Positions 1 to 11,722 are shown, numbered from the stretch's first letter. The stretch: DNA of 64,000 bases from Wolfiporia cocos (GCA_029448655.1 JACCLO010000018.1:434001-498000), one strand, 5' to 3'. The notes: a model not told the origin generated them from the sequence alone. A program made the numbers and translations.

Positions 1-581
1 TTTACATAAAAGACTTGGCAAAGTTCAATGAGAAATTGTGTGCAACAGGTCACCCTACTATGCTACTGGACATTGTCTACATACTTCAATTGGGCACCTA
101 CAACCCCTGCACAGCTACTTGACAGCTGCATTGGAATATGGCATGAAGCCGTCTCATGTGGACTTAGCCAATAAATCTATGGGTGCTTCAAGAATGTGAA
201 TGTAAGCATCATGGAACCTATTACCCAACTTCACCACCTTACAGGCTAAATGCAAATCTAAGAGTGGAAAATTATTCTACCATGCTTCATGGGCCATCAG
301 AGCATATATATACACCATCCTCATCGTACACCTCAGGGTCAGGCACTCCCGACATGTGATGATATTCACATGATTGTAGGTGCTTATCTACACAAACCTG
401 CTGGGTAATTAACCTCAAGTGCATAGTCCAGCAATCAATGTGGGTGTTGAAACATTGATGTCCCACTGGACTGTGGCAGTTATCACTTGAAGTGCACACT
501 CAAGCTCAGATTCATTGTCCTCCTCATATTCATCAGCCTTTCATTTTTCCTGCCTCCTTTCCCTCTCCTTCTTGATGCAAT
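1..581. other. No gene recognised; left flank of the tandem element
   Basis: AT-rich, CpG-poor sequence with only short open frames, the longest being 70 codons on the minus strand at 287-499. I recognise no family. The last five bases before the first LTR (582-586, TTTGA) are the left target-site duplication of the tandem retroelement. Confidence 0.5.
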
Positions 582-586
582 TTTGA

Positions 587-1679
587 TGTCACAGATTTAT
601 CTGGGGCTTACAGCATTTTTCCTACGATTATAGCAATTTACCTGGGATTTATACATCTAACTACAAGTTATCTACGGGTTAACTCCCATTGCCACCACGA
701 CAAGCTCTTAACTGGGCTTATCAACCACATGACTAGCTTACGTAACGCTACGGTACAACCACGTCCAATAGCAACACTACAGCATACGTCATACAGGTCT
801 CGCCCGTCAGAGCAAGACCAGCCACGTCATAGATCTTAGATCATAATGATAGGCCGAGCGCGGCACGCTCGCATAATAATGTCCACATGTACAAACAGTG
901 CCTCGCGGCCTTGTACTATTGGGTCGGCCTTCTCGGCTTCCCACCGCCATAAGATCCTTGATCACAATGGCACCTCAGGCGCGTCATGCCTTCACATAAT
1001 AATGGCAACACGGCCAAATAGCACTATATTAGCATCAAGGCAATATCGCTACAGGCTACGGCTTTCTCGGCCTCCCACGGACTCGGCGTTCTCCAAGTCC
1101 CGGGCTTCTGCCATCACGGCATTGCCCAAACACCGGACTTCGCCTCACGGCTAAGTCCAACACATGCCCCGGTAACCATCCGGACCGGGCTGTAACACGT
1201 GCCACGGTACTTCCCGTCCAATGGCATAACGACCTCGGCATCTCGCCTTGGTCATCCAACGAAGCACGGCCAATCGCCATTATACCTCACGGTATCCGGC
1301 AACCGGCTTCCCTTATACCCGGGCTGCGCCCGCGTTACTAAGAGATAACCAGACAAATCCCTCTCCTACTATTGGTGCGGCCATTAGGGCCCATCACGGC
1401 CATTGTAGATAGAGTCCTAAAACATCAGATAAGATAGCGCTTCGCCCCTTGGCAAAGCCACATAACCCGGTAAGGTAACAGCTAGCTAGTAGCACGTGAC
1501 CTTCCCATAAACATGTATATAACAATAGGGCTAGACGCCTTTACACTCTAGTTCTATTATTCTCGGCTTGCGCCGTAGAATAACTCTCACCATCCTGCTG
1601 CGCTGGTATTGTCTCCTCTCTAAGTCGCCTTATCTCAAGAATATAGGCACTTGGTGAGTCCCACAGGCATACTGTGTCA
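587..1679 (+). repeat. LTR 1 of the tandem element
   Basis: The LTR starts TGTCACAGATTT and ends ACTGTGTCA, with TG...CA termini. It differs from the other two copies at position 655 (A here, G at 5674 and 10693), a CpG to CpA change; no other difference was noticed by eye. A TATATAA box lies at 1516-1522. Confidence 0.93.
1516..1561 (+). promoter_or_regulatory. LTR core promoter and inferred self-primer
   Basis: A TATATAA box at 1516-1522 is followed, 34 nt from its first T, by AGTTCTATTATT (1550-1561). These 12 nt are the exact reverse complement of 1681-1692, just after the LTR. If transcription starts at 1550, the RNA 5' end could fold back as primer for reverse transcription, as known for Tf1 of fission yeast. 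The same arrangement recurs at 6535-6580 and 11554-11599. The start site is inferred, not shown. Confidence 0.6.
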
Positions 1680-1680
1680 T

Positions 1681-1692
1681 AATAATAGAACT
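1681..1692 (+). other. Inferred self-priming primer-binding site
   Basis: AATAATAGAACT begins one base after the 5' LTR and pairs perfectly with 1550-1561 of the LTR. It does not start with the TGG expected when a tRNA 3' CCA end is the primer. The second unit has the same site at 6700-6711. Confidence 0.65.
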
Positions 1693-3692
1693 TCCTACCC
1701 CCCCGCCCTTCCTTAACTGGTTGGGCCTGGGGTTTTTCCCCCCACAGGTGTCTGAGATTGCGCCCCACTCTGCCTCTGCCTTCCTGAAAAGGTTGGTATG
1801 CTTAATGGTTGGGTTCTGGGGGATACTAGCGGCGGGGGTTTGATCCCCCTGCCACCCAGTGGGGCTGCGCCTGCCTAATCAGCGGTGCGGTCCTGCAAAC
1901 CCGGACTCCAGGGTTAAGGAGAGGCGCTGGCTTCCTGACAAGGTCGCTGGCGCCAGCGGTTGAGACCCGCCTGTTGGAAAAAGGGGACGGTCTGCCTGTG
2001 CGCGCCCAACCCCCTGTCATGGCAATCCCTGTTTAGGGACCCATCACTACCAATAGGATCCCCATAGGGATATGCGCTCCGGCGTATTCCCTTAGCAGGG
2101 TGTGGGAATCTTCCATCGCCGATCCTCAGGCGTAAGAGGCCCGCTTTGGGTCCCTTGTGGACTAAAGTGGTGAGGTGGCGTGGCTCGCAAGGCCGCGCCG
2201 GCCTAGGTCACAGAGCGTTAGCCAAGCGTTAGTCCTTCGGGCAGCTGGTGTGCTCTCCCTGTCAGGTGATATGGGGTCCCTCCGGAAGCATGCGGCGTAG
2301 CCCACCATCCTAGATGCGTGGAGCGCTCGTGAATGCGCGATCTTTGATCGACGGAAGAGTTGCCCTGTTGGATACCTCGGGGGGCCTAAGACGGCCAGCC
2401 TTACCATTGAGGCGTGGTAAGGGCTGCGGTGTAATACTGCGGCTCACTTTCCCGCTCTCCTCCTGCTTAGGGGAAGGGCGGTGTATCTTCTTCCCAACCA
2501 TGTGGTCCAGCCGATCAAATGCTGGCAACCACCGACCCTATCCCTGGAGCGAGCGCCTCTGTTACAAGCACAAGCGAATATCTCCGCCTCTTGGCACAGG
2601 GTCATGCGCATCTATGAAGACACCTGGCGGTCTAATTCCGCGCGGCAACGTTCAAATGTTGCCCCTAACCATGCCCCCGTTCTTATTGTGTTCAATGAAT
2701 ATGACCACTCAGCGATAGTCGCTGATGACCCGCTCTTCTAGGTACCCTGGTATCCCAGTCAAAAAAGTAGATAATATATAGTTTTAGTGGCGGCCCCATA
2801 GTAGATTACTTACTTTGCAAAAGTATCTTAGAAACCGCCCAATAGCATTTGTATTCAACCTTGGACATCCTGCGTCACCGTCTGGTTCCCAGGCTATCTA
2901 GCCTGGTTAAGGTCGCTTACGTACATAAAAAGCAACCTTTCTCGTCTTAGGTACACTTAGTTAATCGAACAACGATACTAGTACCTTGCCCGACGTAGGA
3001 ACGTGTACGCTATGGTTAAATATATGCTTATAACTATCATTACTGTGGGAATAACCTATTACCAAGTCGATAAGGATTACACATAATCCGTCGGCACCCG
3101 TTTGACTTCGGTCTTCGCTCCTGAAAAGGGGATTCGGGTTATTGAGCATTAGTCACGGTCATTTCATTCGTTAAGAACCTTAGAACGGGGGCACCCCTTT
3201 CGGTAATGGAATTCCTGACAAGGAAATTACCATCCGTTTGGGAAGAGACGTCTGACAAGCGTCTATAAAAAATTGGAAACACTGCCGTCCTCACCGGCGT
3301 TCCATGTACAAACAGATCGCAATAGATTACTTAATTGAATCTCGCAATCTGGGTTAGAGGAAGGGAAAACAAGGGACACACGCTATTGATATGCGTTCCC
3401 TTGAAGTGTAGCGGAGGTCGTCAAGACTTCCAGAATCACACTTCATTCGGCATCCTCGCACATCGCCGAATTCACACCGGTCCCAAACCGGTCCACCCCG
3501 AGTTGAAATCGACAATCTCGCACGCCAACCGCAAGAATTGCCACGAGACTTGCTATCTCATTTTACGATTTCACTCCAATACGACATCTTCTCTGTGGGG
3601 AGAACAACTGTATTTGGAAATTCACACTAGCAATAAAATGCGATCGTCCGCAAAAGGCTTCAAAAGGAAACTCGAAAATCCTCCGAAGTAAC

Positions 3693-3707
3693 AGATGAGC
3701 CCCATCT
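3693..3707 (+). repeat. AGCCC-loop hairpin, copy A (others at 5014 and 5248)
   Basis: Three related modules carry a 5-bp stem with the same loop AGCCC: AGATG/CATCT at 3693-3707, AGAAG/CTTCT at 5014-5028 and AGGAG/CTCCT at 5248-5262. The loop is constant while the third and fourth stem positions vary with matching changes opposite. Each is preceded by a related purine-rich block ending in AACAG and followed by a TTNTAGG-like block. The second unit repeats them at +5,019. Confidence 0.65.
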
Positions 3708-5321
3708 TTTAGGACAATCACTCCGATTTGGCAATCGGATATCATTACAATTGCTTGGTTTACGGAAACCTGCGTCGTCGAGACACGTAATAAATAAATC
3801 CGGATCTGTATCCTATCTTCCAATTAGGAATACATCTCGTCACTACACCGAACAAGAGCCTGAGAAACTCTTCGGTATCGACAAACTAGGGCATGGGAAA
3901 CCTTAGTATAAAAATTTTGGTCGCATATGCGAGCGACCTGGATACAGCCGTACATGGATATATGACAAATAATACCTTCGGCCCACATCCACCCACCCTT
4001 ATTTGGGTTATAGAGGCGGTTTAACCTCTTTAAAAACCAAAACCAACGGAATAGGTTTGATCGGGAGATCAAACGTGGAAGAGGGGGTGAGAACCCTAAA
4101 TCCGCATTCTGGACCTTCAAAAGTCCGCTATCCCACGCTCACAAAAGTACCTCACGGTCTTGAAAGCACCCAACGACATGTACTAAGAGGCCTGATTACC
4201 CTCATTCATGCTCGTACTGTCCTATTCGTATACGGACGACAACCCTGTAATAGGAAATATAGTAGCTATCCTATCCAATAGCGAAATATATCCTCCCCCA
4301 ACGTTCATACCAGTTCCCACGCTTACAATGTCATACTCAATCGAAGAACGACTTTAACGACATAAAAGCACATTGGAAACTACCGTCATCACCACCACGT
4401 GACTACAGCCCTTACGGGATATACCTATACGAGACAACTCCTGACAAGGATGTATGTTCTCACGGTTACCCAATAAGGCCTCACTACGGCAACGACACTA
4501 CAGTTTAGGGAATACAATCATAAGCATTAACCATAATGCACAATGATTAGTACCTATACTATGGGGTTTTACACGAGAAGCCTACTCGTTAATAAAAAAG
4601 TGCATACAACAACAAAGGCACAGCTTCATTCCGGAACTTACGACTCCGAAGAGATCGCTACTAAGAAGCAATCTAACTAGGGGACACAACCCCTGTAACA
4701 AATGGGCATTGACAAATGTCACACGCTTAGTACTTGCGATACTAGGGAGGCGACGCCTCATAAACGTTCATAAGGCGACGTCCTTTAATAACCGTTCAAA
4801 CCGCATAAGTCGTACAAAGTAGGATTACCCCTGTACAAGCAACAAGCCTAAGACACCCGCTATTCGAATGAAAGGAACCAGCTACTCCATTCACCGATAT
4901 ACAGCACTAGACGTCGAAAAAGCACCGCTATGTTACATTCAACGGGTACTACGCATAAGCCATTATAACCGCCCAAGGACTCGAAGAGAAACTAGAAAAT
5001 CTCCAGAGTTAACAGAAGAGCCCCTTCTTACAGGTATCCGGCACAATGCTTATCCGAAACACGTACAACGACACAATGCACCCTCTAATACGCTTGGCAA
5101 GCTATTGGAGATACAGATTACAAGTAGATTCAAAGGCACTATATGATGACCATTTCCATATCGCCTTCTACTACGAGTAACGTCATAAGCAAAAGCAACA
5201 ATCCGACAAAGGTCGCAAAAAGGCACTAGAACACCTTCAGCGATAACAGGAGAGCCCCTCCTTCTAGGATCCGCGTGCACAATGACAATACACTCCAGTA
5301 ACAAGACTATCCCTCCCTAAC

Positions 5322-5535
5322 AACGGCATTTGACCTCTCGGTCATCACGCGTTGATAATCCGCTAGTAACGGCATTTAGCACTTCGCTATCACGCGTTAC
5401 AAATCACTTTAAGGAATAAAATCGCCTTCCACGCTCAGGTTCCACCACAAGTCCTGAAACTCCCATTTATCCCTGTTCAATTAACAAAATTGAAGCAGCA
5501 CCTTAACGGCATTTGACACATCGTCATCACGCGTT
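5322..5535 (+). repeat. Three 31-32 nt hairpin repeats AACGGCATT...TCACGCGTT
   Basis: Copies lie at 5322-5353, 5368-5398 and 5505-5535. The outer blocks AACGGCATT and TCACGCGTT are constant, with AACG able to pair with CGTT. The inner stem differs in each copy but still pairs: TGACC/GGTCA, TAGC/GCTA and TGAC/GTCA. The second unit repeats them at 10341, 10387 and 10524. Confidence 0.7.
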
Positions 5536-5568
5536 ATACCGCTCTTGGGACGTAAATAATGAGGAATA

Positions 5569-5605
5569 GTTTCATCAGGGACGATGAAACCTAAAGCGGG
5601 GGTAA
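5569..5605 (+). other. 3' hairpin and polypurine tract
   Basis: An 8-bp hairpin (GTTTCATC, loop AGGGAC, GATGAAAC) at 5569-5590 is followed by the purine-rich tract AAAGCGGGGGTAA, which abuts the LTR at 5606. The gypsy element has the same loop and a nearly identical tract at the same place, supporting shared second-strand priming. Confidence 0.8.
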
Positions 5606-6698
5606 TGTCACAGATTTATCTGGGGCTTACAGCATTTTTCCTACGATTATAGCAATTTACCTGGGATTTATACGTCTAACTACAAGTTATCTACGGGTTA
5701 ACTCCCATTGCCACCACGACAAGCTCTTAACTGGGCTTATCAACCACATGACTAGCTTACGTAACGCTACGGTACAACCACGTCCAATAGCAACACTACA
5801 GCATACGTCATACAGGTCTCGCCCGTCAGAGCAAGACCAGCCACGTCATAGATCTTAGATCATAATGATAGGCCGAGCGCGGCACGCTCGCATAATAATG
5901 TCCACATGTACAAACAGTGCCTCGCGGCCTTGTACTATTGGGTCGGCCTTCTCGGCTTCCCACCGCCATAAGATCCTTGATCACAATGGCACCTCAGGCG
6001 CGTCATGCCTTCACATAATAATGGCAACACGGCCAAATAGCACTATATTAGCATCAAGGCAATATCGCTACAGGCTACGGCTTTCTCGGCCTCCCACGGA
6101 CTCGGCGTTCTCCAAGTCCCGGGCTTCTGCCATCACGGCATTGCCCAAACACCGGACTTCGCCTCACGGCTAAGTCCAACACATGCCCCGGTAACCATCC
6201 GGACCGGGCTGTAACACGTGCCACGGTACTTCCCGTCCAATGGCATAACGACCTCGGCATCTCGCCTTGGTCATCCAACGAAGCACGGCCAATCGCCATT
6301 ATACCTCACGGTATCCGGCAACCGGCTTCCCTTATACCCGGGCTGCGCCCGCGTTACTAAGAGATAACCAGACAAATCCCTCTCCTACTATTGGTGCGGC
6401 CATTAGGGCCCATCACGGCCATTGTAGATAGAGTCCTAAAACATCAGATAAGATAGCGCTTCGCCCCTTGGCAAAGCCACATAACCCGGTAAGGTAACAG
6501 CTAGCTAGTAGCACGTGACCTTCCCATAAACATGTATATAACAATAGGGCTAGACGCCTTTACACTCTAGTTCTATTATTCTCGGCTTGCGCCGTAGAAT
6601 AACTCTCACCATCCTGCTGCGCTGGTATTGTCTCCTCTCTAAGTCGCCTTATCTCAAGAATATAGGCACTTGGTGAGTCCCACAGGCATACTGTGTCA
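5606..6698 (+). repeat. LTR 2 (middle) of the tandem element
   Basis: The 1,093-bp middle LTR is shared by both units. No target-site duplication lies beside it, as expected for a junction formed by recombination rather than by a second insertion. Confidence 0.93.
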
Positions 6699-9600
6699 TA
6701 ATAATAGAACTTCCTACCCCCCCGCCCTTCCTTAACTGGTTGGGCCTGGGGTTTTTCCCCCCACAGGTGTCTGAGATTGCGCCCCACTCTGCCTCTGCCT
6801 TCCTGAAAAGGTTGGTATGCTTAATGGTTGGGTTCTGGGGGATACTAGCGGCGGGGGTTTGATCCCCCTGCCACCCAGTGGGGCTGCGCCTGCCTAATCA
6901 GCGGTGCGGTCCTGCAAACCCGGACTCCAGGGTTAAGGAGAGGCGCTGGCTTCCTGACAAGGTCGCTGGCGCCAGCGGTTGAGACCCGCCTGTTGGAAAA
7001 AGGGGACGGTCTGCCTGTGCGCGCCCAACCCCCTGTCATGGCAATCCCTGTTTAGGGACCCATCACTACCAATAGGATCCCCATAGGGATATGCGCTCCG
7101 GCGTATTCCCTTAGCAGGGTGTGGGAATCTTCCATCGCCGATCCTCAGGCGTAAGAGGCCCGCTTTGGGTCCCTTGTGGACTAAAGTGGTGAGGTGGCGT
7201 GGCTCGCAAGGCCGCGCCGGCCTAGGTCACAGAGCGTTAGCCAAGCGTTAGTCCTTCGGGCAGCTGGTGTGCTCTCCCTGTCAGGTGATATGGGGTCCCT
7301 CCGGAAGCATGCGGCGTAGCCCACCATCCTAGATGCGTGGAGCGCTCGTGAATGCGCGATCTTTGATCGACGGAAGAGTTGCCCTGTTGGATACCTCGGG
7401 GGGCCTAAGACGGCCAGCCTTACCATTGAGGCGTGGTAAGGGCTGCGGTGTAATACTGCGGCTCACTTTCCCGCTCTCCTCCTGCTTAGGGGAAGGGCGG
7501 TGTATCTTCTTCCCAACCATGTGGTCCAGCCGATCAAATGCTGGCAACCACCGACCCTATCCCTGGAGCGAGCGCCTCTGTTACAAGCACAAGCGAATAT
7601 CTCCGCCTCTTGGCACAGGGTCATGCGCATCTATGAAGACACCTGGCGGTCTAATTCCGCGCGGCAACGTTCAAATGTTGCCCCTAACCATGCCCCCGTT
7701 CTTATTGTGTTCAATGAATATGACCACTCAGCGATAGTCGCTGATGACCCGCTCTTCTAGGTACCCTGGTATCCCAGTCAAAAAAGTAGATAATATATAG
7801 TTTTAGTGGCGGCCCCATAGTAGATTACTTACTTTGCAAAAGTATCTTAGAAACCGCCCAATAGCATTTGTATTCAACCTTGGACATCCTGCGTCACCGT
7901 CTGGTTCCCAGGCTATCTAGCCTGGTTAAGGTCGCTTACGTACATAAAAAGCAACCTTTCTCGTCTTAGGTACACTTAGTTAATCGAACAACGATACTAG
8001 TACCTTGCCCGACGTAGGAACGTGTACGCTATGGTTAAATATATGCTTATAACTATCATTACTGTGGGAATAACCTATTACCAAGTCGATAAGGATTACA
8101 CATAATCCGTCGGCACCCGTTTGACTTCGGTCTTCGCTCCTGAAAAGGGGATTCGGGTTATTGAGCATTAGTCACGGTCATTTCATTCGTTAAGAACCTT
8201 AGAACGGGGGCACCCCTTTCGGTAATGGAATTCCTGACAAGGAAATTACCATCCGTTTGGGAAGAGACGTCTGACAAGCGTCTATAAAAAATTGGAAACA
8301 CTGCCGTCCTCACCGGCGTTCCATGTACAAACAGATCGCAATAGATTACTTAATTGAATCTCGCAATCTGGGTTAGAGGAAGGGAAAACAAGGGACACAC
8401 GCTATTGATATGCGTTCCCTTGAAGTGTAGCGGAGGTCGTCAAGACTTCCAGAATCACACTTCATTCGGCATCCTCGCACATCGCCGAATTCACACCGGT
8501 CCCAAACCGGTCCACCCCGAGTTGAAATCGACAATCTCGCACGCCAACCGCAAGAATTGCCACGAGACTTGCTATCTCATTTTACGATTTCACTCCAATA
8601 CGACATCTTCTCTGTGGGGAGAACAACTGTATTTGGAAATTCACACTAGCAATAAAATGCGATCGTCCGCAAAAGGCTTCAAAAGGAAACTCGAAAATCC
8701 TCCGAAGTAACAGATGAGCCCCATCTTTTAGGACAATCACTCCGATTTGGCAATCGGATATCATTACAATTGCTTGGTTTACGGAAACCTGCGTCGTCGA
8801 GACACGTAATAAATAAATCCGGATCTGTATCCTATCTTCCAATTAGGAATACATCTCGTCACTACACCGAACAAGAGCCTGAGAAACTCTTCGGTATCGA
8901 CAAACTAGGGCATGGGAAACCTTAGTATAAAAATTTTGGTCGCATATGCGAGCGACCTGGATACAGCCGTACATGGATATATGACAAATAATACCTTCGG
9001 CCCACATCCACCCACCCTTATTTGGGTTATAGAGGCGGTTTAACCTCTTTAAAAACCAAAACCAACGGAATAGGTTTGATCGGGAGATCAAACGTGGAAG
9101 AGGGGGTGAGAACCCTAAATCCGCATTCTGGACCTTCAAAAGTCCGCTATCCCACGCTCACAAAAGTACCTCACGGTCTTGAAAGCACCCAACGACATGT
9201 ACTAAGAGGCCTGATTACCCTCATTCATGCTCGTACTGTCCTATTCGTATACGGACGACAACCCTGTAATAGGAAATATAGTAGCTATCCTATCCAATAG
9301 CGAAATATATCCTCCCCCAACGTTCATACCAGTTCCCACGCTTACAATGTCATACTCAATCGAAGAACGACTTTAACGACATAAAAGCACATTGGAAACT
9401 ACCGTCATCACCACCACGTGACTACAGCCCTTACGGGATATACCTATACGAGACAACTCCTGACAAGGATGTATGTTCTCACGGTTACCCAATAAGGCCT
9501 CACTACGGCAACGACACTACAGTTTAGGGAATACAATCATAAGCATTAACCATAATGCACAATGATTAGTACCTATACTATGGGGTTTTACACGAGAAGC

Positions 9601-10624
9601 CTACTCGTTAATAAAAAAGTGCATACAACAACAAAGGCACAGCTTCATTCCGGAACTTACGACTCCGAAGAGATCGCTACTAAGAAGCAATCTAACTAGG
9701 GGACACAACCCCTGTAACAAATGGGCATTGACAAATGTCACACGCTTAGTACTTGCGATACTAGGGAGGCGACGCCTCATAAACGTTCATAAGGCGACGT
9801 CCTTTAATAACCGTTCAAACCGCATAAGTCGTACAAAGTAGGATTACCCCTGTACAAGCAACAAGCCTAAGACACCCGCTATTCGAATGAAAGGAACCAG
9901 CTACTCCATTCACCGATATACAGCACTAGACGTCGAAAAAGCACCGCTATGTTACATTCAACGGGTACTACGCATAAGCCATTATAACCGCCCAAGGACT
10001 CGAAGAGAAACTAGAAAATCTCCAGAGTTAACAGAAGAGCCCCTTCTTACAGGTATCCGGCACAATGCTTATCCGAAACACGTACAACGACACAATGCAC
10101 CCTCTAATACGCTTGGCAAGCTATTGGAGATACAGATTACAAGTAGATTCAAAGGCACTATATGATGACCATTTCCATATCGCCTTCTACTACGAGTAAC
10201 GTCATAAGCAAAAGCAACAATCCGACAAAGGTCGCAAAAAGGCACTAGAACACCTTCAGCGATAACAGGAGAGCCCCTCCTTCTAGGATCCGCGTGCACA
10301 ATGACAATACACTCCAGTAACAAGACTATCCCTCCCTAACAACGGCATTTGACCTCTCGGTCATCACGCGTTGATAATCCGCTAGTAACGGCATTTAGCA
10401 CTTCGCTATCACGCGTTACAAATCACTTTAAGGAATAAAATCGCCTTCCACGCTCAGGTTCCACCACAAGTCCTGAAACTCCCATTTATCCCTGTTCAAT
10501 TAACAAAATTGAAGCAGCACCTTAACGGCATTTGACACATCGTCATCACGCGTTATACCGCTCTTGGGACGTAAATAATGAGGAATAGTTTCATCAGGGA
10601 CGATGAAACCTAAAGCGGGGGTAA
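6699..10624 (+). repeat. Non-coding interior, unit 2
   Basis: This is a second copy of 1680-5605, offset by 5,019 bp; every line compared by eye was the same. It carries the same leader, hairpin-rich payload and polypurine tract (ending at 10624). Confidence 0.9.
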
Positions 10625-11717
10625 TGTCACAGATTTATCTGGGGCTTACAGCATTTTTCCTACGATTATAGCAATTTACCTGGGATTTATACGTCTAACT
10701 ACAAGTTATCTACGGGTTAACTCCCATTGCCACCACGACAAGCTCTTAACTGGGCTTATCAACCACATGACTAGCTTACGTAACGCTACGGTACAACCAC
10801 GTCCAATAGCAACACTACAGCATACGTCATACAGGTCTCGCCCGTCAGAGCAAGACCAGCCACGTCATAGATCTTAGATCATAATGATAGGCCGAGCGCG
10901 GCACGCTCGCATAATAATGTCCACATGTACAAACAGTGCCTCGCGGCCTTGTACTATTGGGTCGGCCTTCTCGGCTTCCCACCGCCATAAGATCCTTGAT
11001 CACAATGGCACCTCAGGCGCGTCATGCCTTCACATAATAATGGCAACACGGCCAAATAGCACTATATTAGCATCAAGGCAATATCGCTACAGGCTACGGC
11101 TTTCTCGGCCTCCCACGGACTCGGCGTTCTCCAAGTCCCGGGCTTCTGCCATCACGGCATTGCCCAAACACCGGACTTCGCCTCACGGCTAAGTCCAACA
11201 CATGCCCCGGTAACCATCCGGACCGGGCTGTAACACGTGCCACGGTACTTCCCGTCCAATGGCATAACGACCTCGGCATCTCGCCTTGGTCATCCAACGA
11301 AGCACGGCCAATCGCCATTATACCTCACGGTATCCGGCAACCGGCTTCCCTTATACCCGGGCTGCGCCCGCGTTACTAAGAGATAACCAGACAAATCCCT
11401 CTCCTACTATTGGTGCGGCCATTAGGGCCCATCACGGCCATTGTAGATAGAGTCCTAAAACATCAGATAAGATAGCGCTTCGCCCCTTGGCAAAGCCACA
11501 TAACCCGGTAAGGTAACAGCTAGCTAGTAGCACGTGACCTTCCCATAAACATGTATATAACAATAGGGCTAGACGCCTTTACACTCTAGTTCTATTATTC
11601 TCGGCTTGCGCCGTAGAATAACTCTCACCATCCTGCTGCGCTGGTATTGTCTCCTCTCTAAGTCGCCTTATCTCAAGAATATAGGCACTTGGTGAGTCCC
11701 ACAGGCATACTGTGTCA
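10625..11717 (+). repeat. LTR 3 of the tandem element
   Basis: This LTR ends ACTGTGTCA at 11717 and is followed directly by the right target-site duplication TTTGA (11718-11722). Confidence 0.93.
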
Positions 11718-11722
11718 TTTGA

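Larger units (their letters stand above)
2940..5560 (+). ncRNA. Hairpin-rich non-coding payload (candidate structured RNA)
   Basis: This segment holds many short inverted repeats about 50-100 nt apart. Clear examples are 4055-4074 (8-bp stem, loop GGGA), 3202-3231 (GGTAAT/ATTACC around TTCCT/AGGAA, loop GACA), 3246-3264, a GGTCGC/GCGACC stem near 3928-3948, an AGGGG/CCCCT stem near 4678-4693 and a second TCCT-GACA-AGGA at 4439-4450. Two modules are repeated three times with stems that change in a compensatory way (described separately). It could act in packaging, dimerisation or RNA stability, or be a decayed array; the function is unknown. Confidence 0.5.
1680..5605 (+). repeat. Non-coding interior, unit 1
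   Basis: The interior has three parts. Positions 1680 to about 2720 are a leader recognisably related to the leader of the gypsy element (21715 down to about 20760): both hold a pyrimidine-rich start, a block with ACCCGGACTCCAGGGT, then GACCCGCCTGT and GCGCCCAACCCC. About 2750-5560 has no counterpart in the gypsy element, no long ORF, and is packed with short inverted repeats. The end, 5569-5605, is a hairpin and polypurine tract leading into the next LTR. The short frames here (up to 134 codons) are probably incidental. Confidence 0.85.
587..11717 (+). mobile_element. Non-autonomous LTR retrotransposon, tandem LTR-int-LTR-int-LTR
   Basis: An 11,131-bp structure with three 1,093-bp LTRs at 587, 5606 and 10625 and two interiors of 3,926 bp, so the period is exactly 5,019 bp. 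The outer ends are flanked by the same 5-bp target-site duplication TTTGA (582-586 and 11718-11722); the inner junctions have none. This indicates one insertion that was later duplicated by unequal exchange between LTRs, or a misassembly. There is no gag or pol: the longest open frame in the interior is 134 codons and resembles nothing known to me. The two units appear identical by eye. LTR ends, 5' leader and polypurine region match the dUTPase-gypsy element at 12415-22414, which I infer supplies its proteins. It fits the LARD type (large, gene-less LTR element). Confidence 0.9.

Noticed and set aside
2314..2718. 134-codon ORF in the non-autonomous element, repeated at 7333
   Set aside because: It lies in the leader that is shared with the gypsy element as nucleotide sequence, and no similar protein frame exists in the gypsy leader. 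The exact repeat only reflects the tandem duplication.
5322..5535. CRISPR-like array
   Set aside because: The repeats are irregularly spaced, imperfect hairpins inside a eukaryotic retroelement, without uniform spacers.
587..11717. Two independent insertions of the element side by side
   Set aside because: The inner junctions share one LTR and have no target-site duplications; only the outer TTTGA pair exists.
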